This document shows positions 16,893 through 25,149 of a stretch of 64,000 bases of DNA, in pieces (within the stretch, counting starts at the first letter, position 1; each line of letters starts with the position of its first letter). The stretch is from the NCBI GenBank assembly GCA_965223485.1, contig OZ244993.1, positions 2,356,001-2,420,000 of the forward strand, written 5' to 3'. The notes under the pieces are model-generated. The model saw only the letters and a list, made by a program, of their open reading frames with translations, was not told the origin of the DNA and searched no databases. The DNA comes from VXPQ01 sp965223485. GTDB taxonomy: Bacteria > Bacteroidota > Rhodothermia > Rhodothermales > VXPQ01. The position numbers and the translations under genes were made by a program.

Positions 16893-18653
16893 ATGCCTGA
16901 TATGCAAGGAAACAGCATACCGCAACATGCGCCGTCGGTTAACGGCGCACAACGCATGAGCGGTGCGGAGATTTTTCTGCGTTCGCTGGATGCAGAGGGC
17001 GTAGAGGTGGTGTTCGGTCACCCTGGGGGGGCCGTCATCAAAATCTATGATGAGATGGCTCGCATCCAGCCGAACTTCAAGCATGTGCTGGTGCGGCATG
17101 AGCAAGGCGGCGCCCACGCTGCCGAGGGATACGCCAAGGCGACAGGTAAGGTGGGTACGGTGCTTGTAACCAGCGGGCCCGGCGCCACCAACACGGTTAC
17201 CGGCATTGCGGACGCGTATATGGATTCGGTACCCATTGTCGTTTTCACCGGGCAAGTGCCGACCCAACTCATCGGGAACGACGCTTTCCAGGAGTGCGAT
17301 ACGATCGGCATCACCCGCAGTATCACGAAGCATAGCTTCCTGGTGCGCGATGTGCGGGATTTGGCCCCGGCTGTGAAAAAGGCCTATTACATTGCCCGCA
17401 CGGGGCGGCCTGGCCCTGTCGTCGTGGATTTGCCCAAGGACGTGCTTCTGGCCGAAACCGAATTCGAATACCCGAAGGAAATCAACCTGCGCGGCTATCG
17501 CTTCAAAGACAAGGGCGATGAAACCAAAATCCGTCGCGCCGCGGCTATGATTGCCGAGGCGAAGAAGCCTCTTTTCTATGTGGGCGGCGGGGCAGTCAAT
17601 TCGAATGGATCGGACGTATTGACCCGGATTGCCCGCAAGGCGCGCATTCCGGTCACAACCACCCTGCACGGACTCGGGGCGTTTCCCGAGAACGACGACC
17701 TTTCGGTGGGTATGCTCGGCATGCACGGCACATGGTACGCCAATATGGCGGTGCAGCACTCCGATCTATTGATCGCTGTCGGGGCGCGGTTTGACGATCG
17801 GGTAACGGGTAAGCTCGAATCCTGGGCGCCGCATGCGAAGATCATCCATATCGATATTGATCCGTCCTCGATCTCCAAGAATGTTTATGTGGATTGCGCC
17901 ATTGTAGGGGATGTACTCGATGCACTCACGCGTCTCGAGCCTCTCATTGAGCCGTGTAATACCGGGGAATGGCTCGAACAGGTGGAAGCATGGAAAGATG
18001 AATGCCCGCTGATGTATGATCAGGCGGACGGGCGCCTCCGTGCGCAGTATGTACTCGAGCGCCTTCGGCGCCATACGCAGGGGGAAGCGATCATAGTGAC
18101 GGATGTGGGCCAGCATCAGATGTGGGCGGCTCAGTATTTTCAGTTCTTGCATGCGCGCACGCACATTACGTCGGGTGGTCTTGGCACGATGGGTTTTTGT
18201 TTCCCTGCAGCGATGGGCGCTGCGTTCGGCATGCCTGACAAGACGGTCGTTTCGATCAGCGGCGATGGTGGCTTCCTCATGAATGCGCAGGAACTATGCG
18301 TCGCCGCCGCGCACGGGCTGCCGATCAAGGTGGTCATCATAAACAATAATTTTCTGGGCATGGTGCGGCAATGGCAGGAATTGTTCCACAATGAGCGCTT
18401 CAGCCATACCGATCTGTCCGATACAAATCCGGATTTCGTCAAGCTTGCGGAGGCGCATCACTGCGTAGGCCTGCGAGCGGAGACCCCGGACGAAGTCGAC
18501 GAGATTATTCGGAAGGCATGGGCCGTCACTGATCGCCCGGCTGTGATGGAATTTCGTGTCACCAAGGAGGAAATGGTGTTCCCGATGGTGCCTACGGGCG
18601 CCTCCACCAGCGAAATGATCACGAAGCGCCTGACGCCTGACGCCTTCGTATGA
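16893..18653 (+). CDS. ilvB: Acetolactate synthase large (catalytic) subunit
   Basis: This ThDP enzyme condenses pyruvate with pyruvate or 2-oxobutyrate, the first common step to valine, leucine and isoleucine. It is 586 residues from ATG 16893; an upstream TTG at 16851 would add 14 residues not typical of the family. Motifs: GGAVIKIYDEM at the start, the ThDP-activating glutamate in RHEQGGAHAAEGYA (about residue 55), SGPGATNTVTGIADAYMDSVP, the FAD-binding central domain, and the Mg-ThDP motif SGDGGFLMNAQEL...NNNFLGMVRQW (about 455-495). It heads the operon behind the attenuator and is followed 24 bp later by ilvN. Confidence 0.97.
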   Translation: MPDMQGNSIPQHAPSVNGAQRMSGAEIFLRSLDAEGVEVVFGHPGGAVIKIYDEMARIQPNFKHVLVRHEQGGAHAAEGYAKATGKVGTVLVTSGPGATNTVTGIADAYMDSVPIVVFTGQVPTQLIGNDAFQECDTIGITRSITKHSFLVRDVRDLAPAVKKAYYIARTGRPGPVVVDLPKDVLLAETEFEYPKEINLRGYRFKDKGDETKIRRAAAMIAEAKKPLFYVGGGAVNSNGSDVLTRIARKARIPVTTTLHGLGAFPENDDLSVGMLGMHGTWYANMAVQHSDLLIAVGARFDDRVTGKLESWAPHAKIIHIDIDPSSISKNVYVDCAIVGDVLDALTRLEPLIEPCNTGEWLEQVEAWKDECPLMYDQADGRLRAQYVLERLRRHTQGEAIIVTDVGQHQMWAAQYFQFLHARTHITSGGLGTMGFCFPAAMGAAFGMPDKTVVSISGDGGFLMNAQELCVAAAHGLPIKVVIINNNFLGMVRQWQELFHNERFSHTDLSDTNPDFVKLAEAHHCVGLRAETPDEVDEIIRKAWAVTDRPAVMEFRVTKEEMVFPMVPTGASTSEMITKRLTPDAFV

Positions 18654-18677
18654 CGAAAATTCCATAAGGAAGTCGCC

Positions 18678-19256
18678 ATGAGTGAGCACGACACACTGAC
18701 CCCGCAACAGATTATCCGGAAGAAGGGCCAAGGGGAACCCATCGGGGCGGGCGAGAAAACGCACCGCCACCGGCATATCATTGCCGTTTTGCTCGAGAAT
18801 TCGATTGGGGCGCTGAACCGCGTCATCAATTTGTTCTCTGCCCGCGGCTTCAGTCTCGAAAGCGTGACGGTCGGGAAAACGGACGAGTCCTCGGTTTCCC
18901 GGATGACCATTGTCACAACGGGGGAAGACCGCACCATTTCCCAGGTGAACCGTCAACTGAACCGGTTGATCGATGTGCTGGAGGTGGAGGATTTGACATC
19001 AGAGGAGTACGTCGAGCGCGAGTTGTGCTTGCTGAAGATCCGGTATACCTCTGACAACCGTGTTGAACTGCTCGACATGCTCAAGATTTTCCATGGTAAG
19101 GTCGTGGATATCACAACGGACACGATGACCTTCGAAATCGCCGGACCCACCAGGAAAATCAATGCCTTTGTCGGGATGATGCACCGCTACGGCATTGAGG
19201 AAGTTGCGCGGAGTGGCCGCGTGGCCATGAAACGAGCGCTGCTTTTCGGCGATTGA
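18678..19256 (+). CDS. ilvN: Acetolactate synthase small (regulatory) subunit
   Basis: The 192-residue protein carries an N-terminal ACT domain (RHIIAVLLENSIGALNRVIN, about residues 32-105), which binds valine for feedback inhibition, and the C-terminal ALS_ss domain that activates the catalytic subunit (ELCLLKIRYTSDNR, FEIAGPTRKINAFV). A hydrophilic extension of about 30 residues precedes the ACT domain. The ATG follows AAGGA at good spacing. It binds IlvB encoded just upstream. Confidence 0.95.
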   Translation: MSEHDTLTPQQIIRKKGQGEPIGAGEKTHRHRHIIAVLLENSIGALNRVINLFSARGFSLESVTVGKTDESSVSRMTIVTTGEDRTISQVNRQLNRLIDVLEVEDLTSEEYVERELCLLKIRYTSDNRVELLDMLKIFHGKVVDITTDTMTFEIAGPTRKINAFVGMMHRYGIEEVARSGRVAMKRALLFGD

Positions 19257-19321
19257 GCCGGTTTTTCGCAAGGGTCGCAAGCGGCCCGCACATACCACCT
19301 GCAAACGAAAATATCACACAG

Positions 19322-20338
19322 ATGGGAGTTAACGTTCACTATCGGGCCAATCCCGATCTCGTCCGGTCTCGGCGTGTAGCCGTTATAGGATACGGAAGCC
19401 AGGGACATGCTCATGCCCTGAACCTGCATGACAGCGGCGTCGACGTGGCGGTCGGGCTGCGCGAGGGCTCTTCCTCGCGCGCGGAGGCCGCCGGAAAAGG
19501 CCTGCGCGTCATGAGCATTTCCGAAGCGACTGCATGGGGCGATCTGGTTGTGCTTCTGGCGCCGGATCAGCATCAGAAGCAGGTGTACGAGGCCCACATG
19601 GCCGAGCATATGACGCCGGGCAAGTCCCTGGTTTTCGGGCACGGGTTCAACATTCACTATGGGCAGATCACGCCGCCGGAAGGCGTCGATGTGTTCATGG
19701 TGGCTCCCAAATCGCCGGGCCATCTGGCGCGCCGCGTATTCGAGGAAGGCAAGGGAGTGCCTTGTCTGGTGGCTGTTGCGCAGGACGCTTCGGGCGCTGC
19801 ACTGGATATGGCGCTGAGTTATGCGGAAGGCATAGGCGGCATCCGGGCAGGGGTCATCGAAACAACCTTCAAGGATGAGACGGAAACCGACCTCTTCGGG
19901 GAACAGGCTGTACTCTGCGGCGGCGCCGAAGAACTCATCAAGGCCGGGTTCGAAACGCTGACCGAAGCCGGGTATCCCCCCGAACTGGCGTATTTCGAGT
20001 GCCTGCACGAACTCAAGCTCATTGTCGATCTGATTTACGACGGCGGGCTGGAATACATGAACTACTCGATCAGCGATACGGCCGAGTACGGTAATTATAC
20101 ACGCGGCCCGCGGCTCATTGATGCCTCGGTTCGCGGGCGCATGCGGCAGATTCTTGTCGAAATACAGGATGGAACGTTTGCAAAAGAATGGATTGCCGAG
20201 AATAAAGCCGGGGGCAAGCAGCTGCTTGCCTTGCGCGGCAGGTCCAGGGAGCATCCGATCGAACAGATCGGTAAGCGGCTGCGCGGCATGATGAGTTGGC
20301 TGCGCGGTGAACAACAAGAGGAAGCGAAAGCTGTATAG
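19322..20338 (+). CDS. ilvC: Ketol-acid reductoisomerase, class I
   Basis: IlvC isomerises and reduces acetolactate/acetohydroxybutyrate using NADPH and Mg2+. The ATG at 19322 gives 338 residues, the normal short class I length; an upstream in-frame TTG at 19253 overlaps ilvN and would add a non-conserved segment. The cofactor loop reads VAVIGYGSQGHAHALNLHDSG, with VGLREGSSS following. The metal-binding half contains APKSPGH, the DETETDLFGEQAVLCGG motif with catalytic Asp/Glu (about residues 185-200) and YSISDTAEYG. It lies in the ilv-leu operon. Confidence 0.97.
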   Translation: MGVNVHYRANPDLVRSRRVAVIGYGSQGHAHALNLHDSGVDVAVGLREGSSSRAEAAGKGLRVMSISEATAWGDLVVLLAPDQHQKQVYEAHMAEHMTPGKSLVFGHGFNIHYGQITPPEGVDVFMVAPKSPGHLARRVFEEGKGVPCLVAVAQDASGAALDMALSYAEGIGGIRAGVIETTFKDETETDLFGEQAVLCGGAEELIKAGFETLTEAGYPPELAYFECLHELKLIVDLIYDGGLEYMNYSISDTAEYGNYTRGPRLIDASVRGRMRQILVEIQDGTFAKEWIAENKAGGKQLLALRGRSREHPIEQIGKRLRGMMSWLRGEQQEEAKAV

Positions 20339-20340
20339 AC

Positions 20341-21462
20341 TTGACTGGCGAGAGGACATACCGCATCGCCTGCTTGCCGGGCGACGGCGTCGGGCCGGAA
20401 GTCACCCGTGAAGCGCTCCGTATCCTTGCGGAGGCGGGTGAGCGGTTTGGGTTCGCCGTCGCGTCCGAGGAATTTTTCATAGGAGGCAGCGCCATCGATG
20501 CGTTCGGTACGCCATTACCGGAAGCTACGGCAATAGCCTGTCTCGAGTCGGATGCCGTGTTGCTTGGGGCCGTTGGAGGGCCTGCCTGGGATGATCTTCA
20601 TGGTGACCTGCGTCCGGAGGCCGGCCTGCTGGGTCTGCGCAAGACGCTTGGCGTGTATGCGAACCTGCGTCCGGTGACTGTGCCGGATTTTCTGGCGGGT
20701 GCTTCGCCCCTCAGGCGGGAGGTTGTTGCGGGCACGGATATGATGATCGTGCGCGAACTGACCGGCGGGATTTATTTCGCAGAGCCGAAGGGGCTTGTCG
20801 AGGGCACGCGGGGCAAGGAAGCCCTCAACACGATGCGTTACTCGGAGGCGGAAATCGAGCGTATCGCTCATGTGGCGTTTACCTGGGCGCGTCGTCGTCG
20901 CGGACGGGTCACGTCGGTGGATAAGGCCAACGTACTGGAGGTGTCCCAACTGTGGAACGATGTCGTGACACAGGTGCATAGCGCCGGCTATCCCGACATA
21001 GAACTGGAGCATTTGTATATCGACAACGCCGCCATGCAGATTGTGCGGCGTCCATCGGACTTCGATGTGGTGGTGACAGCGAACCTGTTCGGCGATATTC
21101 TCTCCGATCTGGCAGCGACATTGCCGGGTTCGCTCGGCGTGTTGCCGTCGGCTTCGGTAGGCGGCGCCGTAGGGTTGTTCGAGCCGGTGCACGGCAGTGC
21201 CCCCGACATTGCTGGCGAAGGGAAGGCTAATCCCGTGGCCGCTGTGCTCAGCGCCGCCATGATGCTTGAGGAACTGGGCGAGGCGGATGCGGCAACGGCA
21301 ATTCGCAGGGCCGTGAGTGAGACCTTTTTGGGGGGCGTACGAACGGCCGATATGCAGGAAGAGGGTTGCAGGCTCGTGTCCACCGAAGAGATGGGTGCGT
21401 GCATTGCCGACCATGTACGGCAGACTGCGAGCAAGGAGCAGAAGGTGGAGGTAGCTGCATGA
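20341..21462 (+). CDS. leuB: 3-isopropylmalate dehydrogenase
   Basis: LeuB oxidatively decarboxylates 3-isopropylmalate (and, in the citramalate route, 3-methylmalate) with NAD+. The 373 residues contain YRIACLPGDGVGPEV, ELTGGIYFAEPKG, the catalytic Tyr region MRYSEAEIERI, the Lys-Asn pair in VDKANVLEVSQLW, and DVVVTANLFGDILSDLAATLPGSLG. The start must be TTG 20341: an in-frame stop lies at 20308-20310 and no ATG or GTG occurs before the conserved N-terminus. It begins 2 bp after the ilvC stop, so translation is probably coupled. Confidence 0.96.
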   Translation: MTGERTYRIACLPGDGVGPEVTREALRILAEAGERFGFAVASEEFFIGGSAIDAFGTPLPEATAIACLESDAVLLGAVGGPAWDDLHGDLRPEAGLLGLRKTLGVYANLRPVTVPDFLAGASPLRREVVAGTDMMIVRELTGGIYFAEPKGLVEGTRGKEALNTMRYSEAEIERIAHVAFTWARRRRGRVTSVDKANVLEVSQLWNDVVTQVHSAGYPDIELEHLYIDNAAMQIVRRPSDFDVVVTANLFGDILSDLAATLPGSLGVLPSASVGGAVGLFEPVHGSAPDIAGEGKANPVAAVLSAAMMLEELGEADAATAIRRAVSETFLGGVRTADMQEEGCRLVSTEEMGACIADHVRQTASKEQKVEVAA

Positions 21463-21503
21463 CACGCCACATTGTACGGATTGACCATCTTGATTTTCTT
21501 CGA

Positions 21504-21594
21504 CTTACAAGGCGCCCGACGCATCATGGGCGGGACGACTTCTTGTCGTTGACGCATCGGGCGCGTGTGATAGCCCCTACGCACCACTTGTAAG
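21504..21594 (+). other. Structured RNA element between leuB and leuA
   Basis: Nested inverted repeats span about 91 nt: an outer CTTACAAG (21504-21511) / CTTGTAAG (21587-21594), a 15-bp stem GCGCCCGACGCATCA (21512-21526) / TGACGCATCGGGCGC (21550-21564) with two mismatches, and an inner ACGAC (21535-21539) / GTCGT (21545-21549). It ends 22 nt before the leuA ATG, so it could mask or expose the leuA ribosome site (GAGGAA) or act as an mRNA processing or stability element. Confidence 0.55.
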
Positions 21595-21616
21595 GAACAG
21601 TCGAGGAACCCCTCCA

Positions 21617-23227
21617 ATGAAAGACAAGGTAACCATATTCGATACGACGTTGCGTGACGGCGAGCAGGCGCCGGGAGCGTCCATGACGATCCATGAGAAG
21701 GTCCGCATCGCCCGGCAACTCGTAAAACTGAACGTGGGTGTGATCGAAGCCGGCTTTCCGATTTCGTCTCCGGCCCAGTTCGAGGCCGTGGCGAGCATCG
21801 TGCGCGATGTGCAGGGCCCCGTGATCTGCGCGCTTGCCCGTGCACTCGAAGACGATGTGCATGCTGCCGGCAAGTCGCTGATCGGTGGGAAACGGACACG
21901 GATTCACACGTTCATCGCCACCAGCGACATTCACATAGATGCAAAGTTTGGCAGCGACAAGTACGGGAAGACGTTGCCCGAGAAACGCCAGAGCGTCGTG
22001 CGGATGGCTCGCGAAGCCGTGCAACTGGCGCGGACCTACACCGACGATATAGAGTTCAGCACAGAGGACGCGGGGCGCACGGATCACGGTTTTTTGTGCG
22101 AGGTGATTGCTGCAGCGATCGAGGAGGGCGCCACCACCATCAACATTCCGGATACGACCGGCTATTGTACGCCCACCGAGTATGCGCGTATGTTCGAGAC
22201 CGTTCGCAAGGGCGTACGCTCGACGAAGAATGTGGTGCTCTCGACCCACTGTCACGATGACCTCGGCCTTGCCGCGGCCAATTCCATCGCCGCCGTGTAT
22301 GCGGGCGCACGGCAGATCGAATGTACGATCAACGGCATTGGCGAGCGGGCCGGTAATGCCGCGCTCGAGGAAGTAGTGATGGCGCTGCGGGTCCGGCTCG
22401 AGCAATTCGGCGTCGACACAGACATCGATGCCACGCACCTTACGGAAACGAGCCGCATGGTATCGGTGGCGACGGGATTTCCTGTGCCGCCGAACAAGGC
22501 TATTGTGGGGCGCAACGCCTTTAGCCACGAAGCCGGCATTCACCAGCATGGCGTGCTGAAGCGCCGGGACACCTACGAAATCATGCAGGCGGAGGATGTG
22601 GGCCAGACGAGCGAACAGATACGCTTGGGGCGACATTCCGGACGCCACGGCTTTTTCAGCCGTCTGAAGCGGATGGGTCTGCATGTCGAGGATTCCCGCA
22701 AGGACACTCTCTACCAGTTATTTGTTCGCCTTGCGGATCGCAAGAAAGAAATCCACGATGCGGATCTGATTCACCTTGTTCAGGGGAATGCGGAGCATGC
22801 GGTTTTACAGCATTACCGGCTCGATAACCTGTCCGTTAAGGTTGCCACCGGCAAACGGCCGAAGGCAGAGGTGGAGGTGTTCAATGTTGCTGCTGAGGAG
22901 CGGTTGACCGCGCAGGGGACGGGCGATGGCCCTGTGGATGCTGTGTATCGGGCCATCAATCATGCGCTCGGCAGTTCGCACAAGCTGGAGAGCTACTCTA
23001 TTCGATCCGTTTCCGAGGGGGCTGGCGCCATTGGCGAAGTGACGGTGCTCATCCGGGAAAGCGGAGCCTTTTTCAGAGGACAGGCGCAAAACACGGATGT
23101 GATCCGCGCATCTGCGGACGCCTACATCGATGCGCTCAACAATCTGGAAACCTGGCGATCCGACGAGGAGAACATGACCTTTGTCGGCAATGGCATCATG
23201 AGTTCGTTCGAGGGAGGCGTAGCATGA
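21617..23227 (+). CDS. leuA: 2-isopropylmalate synthase
   Basis: LeuA condenses acetyl-CoA and 3-methyl-2-oxobutanoate, the committed step to leucine. The 536 residues begin VTIFDTTLRDGEQAPGASM (substrate/metal-binding DTTLRDGEQ), continue with STEDAGRTD, LSTHCHDDLGLAAANS (metal-binding HxH-type motif) and NGIGERAGNAALEEVVMAL, and end with a C-terminal allosteric domain (about residues 395-520) expected to confer leucine feedback inhibition. The start has GAGGAA upstream. Its stop overlaps leuC by 4 nt. Confidence 0.95.
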   Translation: MKDKVTIFDTTLRDGEQAPGASMTIHEKVRIARQLVKLNVGVIEAGFPISSPAQFEAVASIVRDVQGPVICALARALEDDVHAAGKSLIGGKRTRIHTFIATSDIHIDAKFGSDKYGKTLPEKRQSVVRMAREAVQLARTYTDDIEFSTEDAGRTDHGFLCEVIAAAIEEGATTINIPDTTGYCTPTEYARMFETVRKGVRSTKNVVLSTHCHDDLGLAAANSIAAVYAGARQIECTINGIGERAGNAALEEVVMALRVRLEQFGVDTDIDATHLTETSRMVSVATGFPVPPNKAIVGRNAFSHEAGIHQHGVLKRRDTYEIMQAEDVGQTSEQIRLGRHSGRHGFFSRLKRMGLHVEDSRKDTLYQLFVRLADRKKEIHDADLIHLVQGNAEHAVLQHYRLDNLSVKVATGKRPKAEVEVFNVAAEERLTAQGTGDGPVDAVYRAINHALGSSHKLESYSIRSVSEGAGAIGEVTVLIRESGAFFRGQAQNTDVIRASADAYIDALNNLETWRSDEENMTFVGNGIMSSFEGGVA

Positions 23228-24516
23228 CGATTACAGAGAAAATACTGGCGCGGCACGCAGGTCGGGATCGGGTGGCGCCCGGGGATAACATCTGGGTGGA
23301 TGTGGACATTCTCATGACGCACGATGTGTGCGGCCCCCCGACCATCGATATCTTCCGCCGTGAATTCGGGGCCGATGCGGCGCCGTGGGACAAGGAGAAG
23401 CTGGTGATCATTCCCGATCACTACATCTTTACGAAGAACCACCACGCGAACCGGAATGTGGACTTGCTCCGGGCCTTTGCCGCCGAGCACGATCTCCCGT
23501 ATTACTATGATCCGGGTACGCCGAGCTACAAGGGCGTATGCCACATGGCGCTGGCCGAGGAAGGGTTCAACCTGCCGGGTTCGCTGCTGATCGGTACGGA
23601 CAGTCACACGTGCACTTCCGGTGCATTTGGCATGTTCTCGACCGGAGTGGGCAACACGGACGCTGCGCTTATCATGGGTACCGGCAAGCTCTGGCTCAAG
23701 GTCCCCGAAACGATGCGATTCGTGTTCGAGGGGTCTCTCCCGCCGTACCTGATGGCGAAGGACCTCATCCTGCAGGTCATCGGCGACATCGGAACGGATG
23801 GGGGTACATACCGCGCTCTCGAATTCGACGGAGAAGCTGTCTACGATCTGCCGGTCCACGAGCGCATGACGTTGACGAACATGGCGATCGAAGCGGGAGG
23901 GAAGAACGGGATCATTCCTGCCGACGAAAAAACCTTCGAGTATGTACGGGCGCGCACCGATAGGGAGTTTGAGCCCGTCTACGGTGATCGGGATTCCCGG
24001 TATCATACGCTCAAGACCTACCGCGTTGAGGACATCGAACCGCTTGTGGCGAAGCCGCACAGCCCGGACAACCTGGCGACGGTGTCGGAAGTTGCCGGGA
24101 CGCGTCTGGATCGTGCGTACGTCGGTAGTTGCACCGGCGGTAAGCTGGAGGATTTCGTGGCGGCGGCGGGCATCCTGCGGGGGCAAGAGGTGGTCATCGA
24201 CACCTACATCGTGCCGGCGACGACCTGGATCGGCAAGCAGTTACACACGACGAGCGTCGAAGGCGACACGTTGTACGATATCTTCGAACGATCCGGTTGC
24301 AAACTCGGTCAGGCTTCCTGTGCAGCGTGCCTCGGCGGACCGTCGGACACGTTTGGGAGGACACACGGCACGGAAGTCGTGATCTCCACTACGAACCGGA
24401 ACTTTCCCGGACGCATGGGCAGCAAGAACGCTTCGGTGTATCTGGCGTCTCCCTACACGGTGGCGGCCTCGGCGCTTTCCGGAGTCATTACGGATCCTCG
24501 CGAGGTGCTGGTATGA
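23224..24516 (+). CDS. leuC: 3-isopropylmalate dehydratase large subunit
   Basis: LeuC, with LeuD, isomerises 2- to 3-isopropylmalate through a [4Fe-4S] cluster; the same pair can isomerise citramalate. At 430 residues it belongs to the shorter subgroup (homoaconitase/archaeal-like) rather than the roughly 465-residue proteobacterial form. Visible motifs: IGTDSHTCTSGAFGMFSTGVG, VGSCTGGKLEDF and the paired cysteines in GCKLGQASCAACLGGP (about residues 358-372), which supply cluster ligands. The ATG overlaps the leuA stop and its own stop overlaps leuD, so leuA-C-D form a tightly coupled unit. Confidence 0.94.
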   Translation: MTITEKILARHAGRDRVAPGDNIWVDVDILMTHDVCGPPTIDIFRREFGADAAPWDKEKLVIIPDHYIFTKNHHANRNVDLLRAFAAEHDLPYYYDPGTPSYKGVCHMALAEEGFNLPGSLLIGTDSHTCTSGAFGMFSTGVGNTDAALIMGTGKLWLKVPETMRFVFEGSLPPYLMAKDLILQVIGDIGTDGGTYRALEFDGEAVYDLPVHERMTLTNMAIEAGGKNGIIPADEKTFEYVRARTDREFEPVYGDRDSRYHTLKTYRVEDIEPLVAKPHSPDNLATVSEVAGTRLDRAYVGSCTGGKLEDFVAAAGILRGQEVVIDTYIVPATTWIGKQLHTTSVEGDTLYDIFERSGCKLGQASCAACLGGPSDTFGRTHGTEVVISTTNRNFPGRMGSKNASVYLASPYTVAASALSGVITDPREVLV

Positions 24517-25076
24517 ACAAGACGATCAAGGGGGCGGCCTACGTAGTAGGGGACGCCATCGATACGGATCAAATCATCCCGGCGGAGCACCTGGTATACA
24601 GTCTGTCCGACCCGGAAGAGCGCAAGTATTACGGGCGCTATGCGCTCAGTGGCGTGCCGCAGGGTCAGCAAGGACTTCCTTACGGGACCCGGCCGTTTAC
24701 CGAGGATGATGTATTTCGGAGCGCCTATACGATCGTGGTGGGCGGTTCGAACTTCGGGTGCGGGTCTTCGCGGGAGCATGCCCCGTTTGCGTTGCAGGAA
24801 GCCGGATGCACTGCCGTTGTGGCTGAGAGTTACGCCCGCATCTTTTACCGCAATGCGGTGGACGGAGGGTTTATCGTTCCATTCGAGTCGATCGAGCGGC
24901 TGGTCGAGCGTGTGCGTACGGGCGATCTCCTCGAAATCGATACGACGCTCGGCAAGCTTGCCAACCGCACGACAGGAGAGGAATTTCTGCTCAAACCGCT
25001 TGGAGATGTGGCCGAGATACTGAAAGCAGGCAATGTCTTCGAATTCGCAAGACAAGCCGGATTTATGCCGACCTGA
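24513..25076 (+). CDS. leuD: 3-isopropylmalate dehydratase small subunit
   Basis: The 187-residue swivel subunit of isopropylmalate isomerase. It starts MNKTIKGAAYVVGDAIDTDQIIPAEHL and carries the substrate-recognition motif SNFGCGSSREHAPFAL (about residues 75-90) and the AESYARIFYRNAVDGG helix. ATG 24513 overlaps the leuC stop by 4 nt; longer in-frame starts upstream lie within leuC and are not conserved. Its length fits the short LeuD that partners short LeuC. Confidence 0.94.
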   Translation: MNKTIKGAAYVVGDAIDTDQIIPAEHLVYSLSDPEERKYYGRYALSGVPQGQQGLPYGTRPFTEDDVFRSAYTIVVGGSNFGCGSSREHAPFALQEAGCTAVVAESYARIFYRNAVDGGFIVPFESIERLVERVRTGDLLEIDTTLGKLANRTTGEEFLLKPLGDVAEILKAGNVFEFARQAGFMPT

Positions 25077-25149
25077 TGCATCGAACAGGGTGTGGCCCGC
25101 TATGAGCTGTCGCCATGAGTGATATCACCACGGGCAATCAGCAGTCAAA

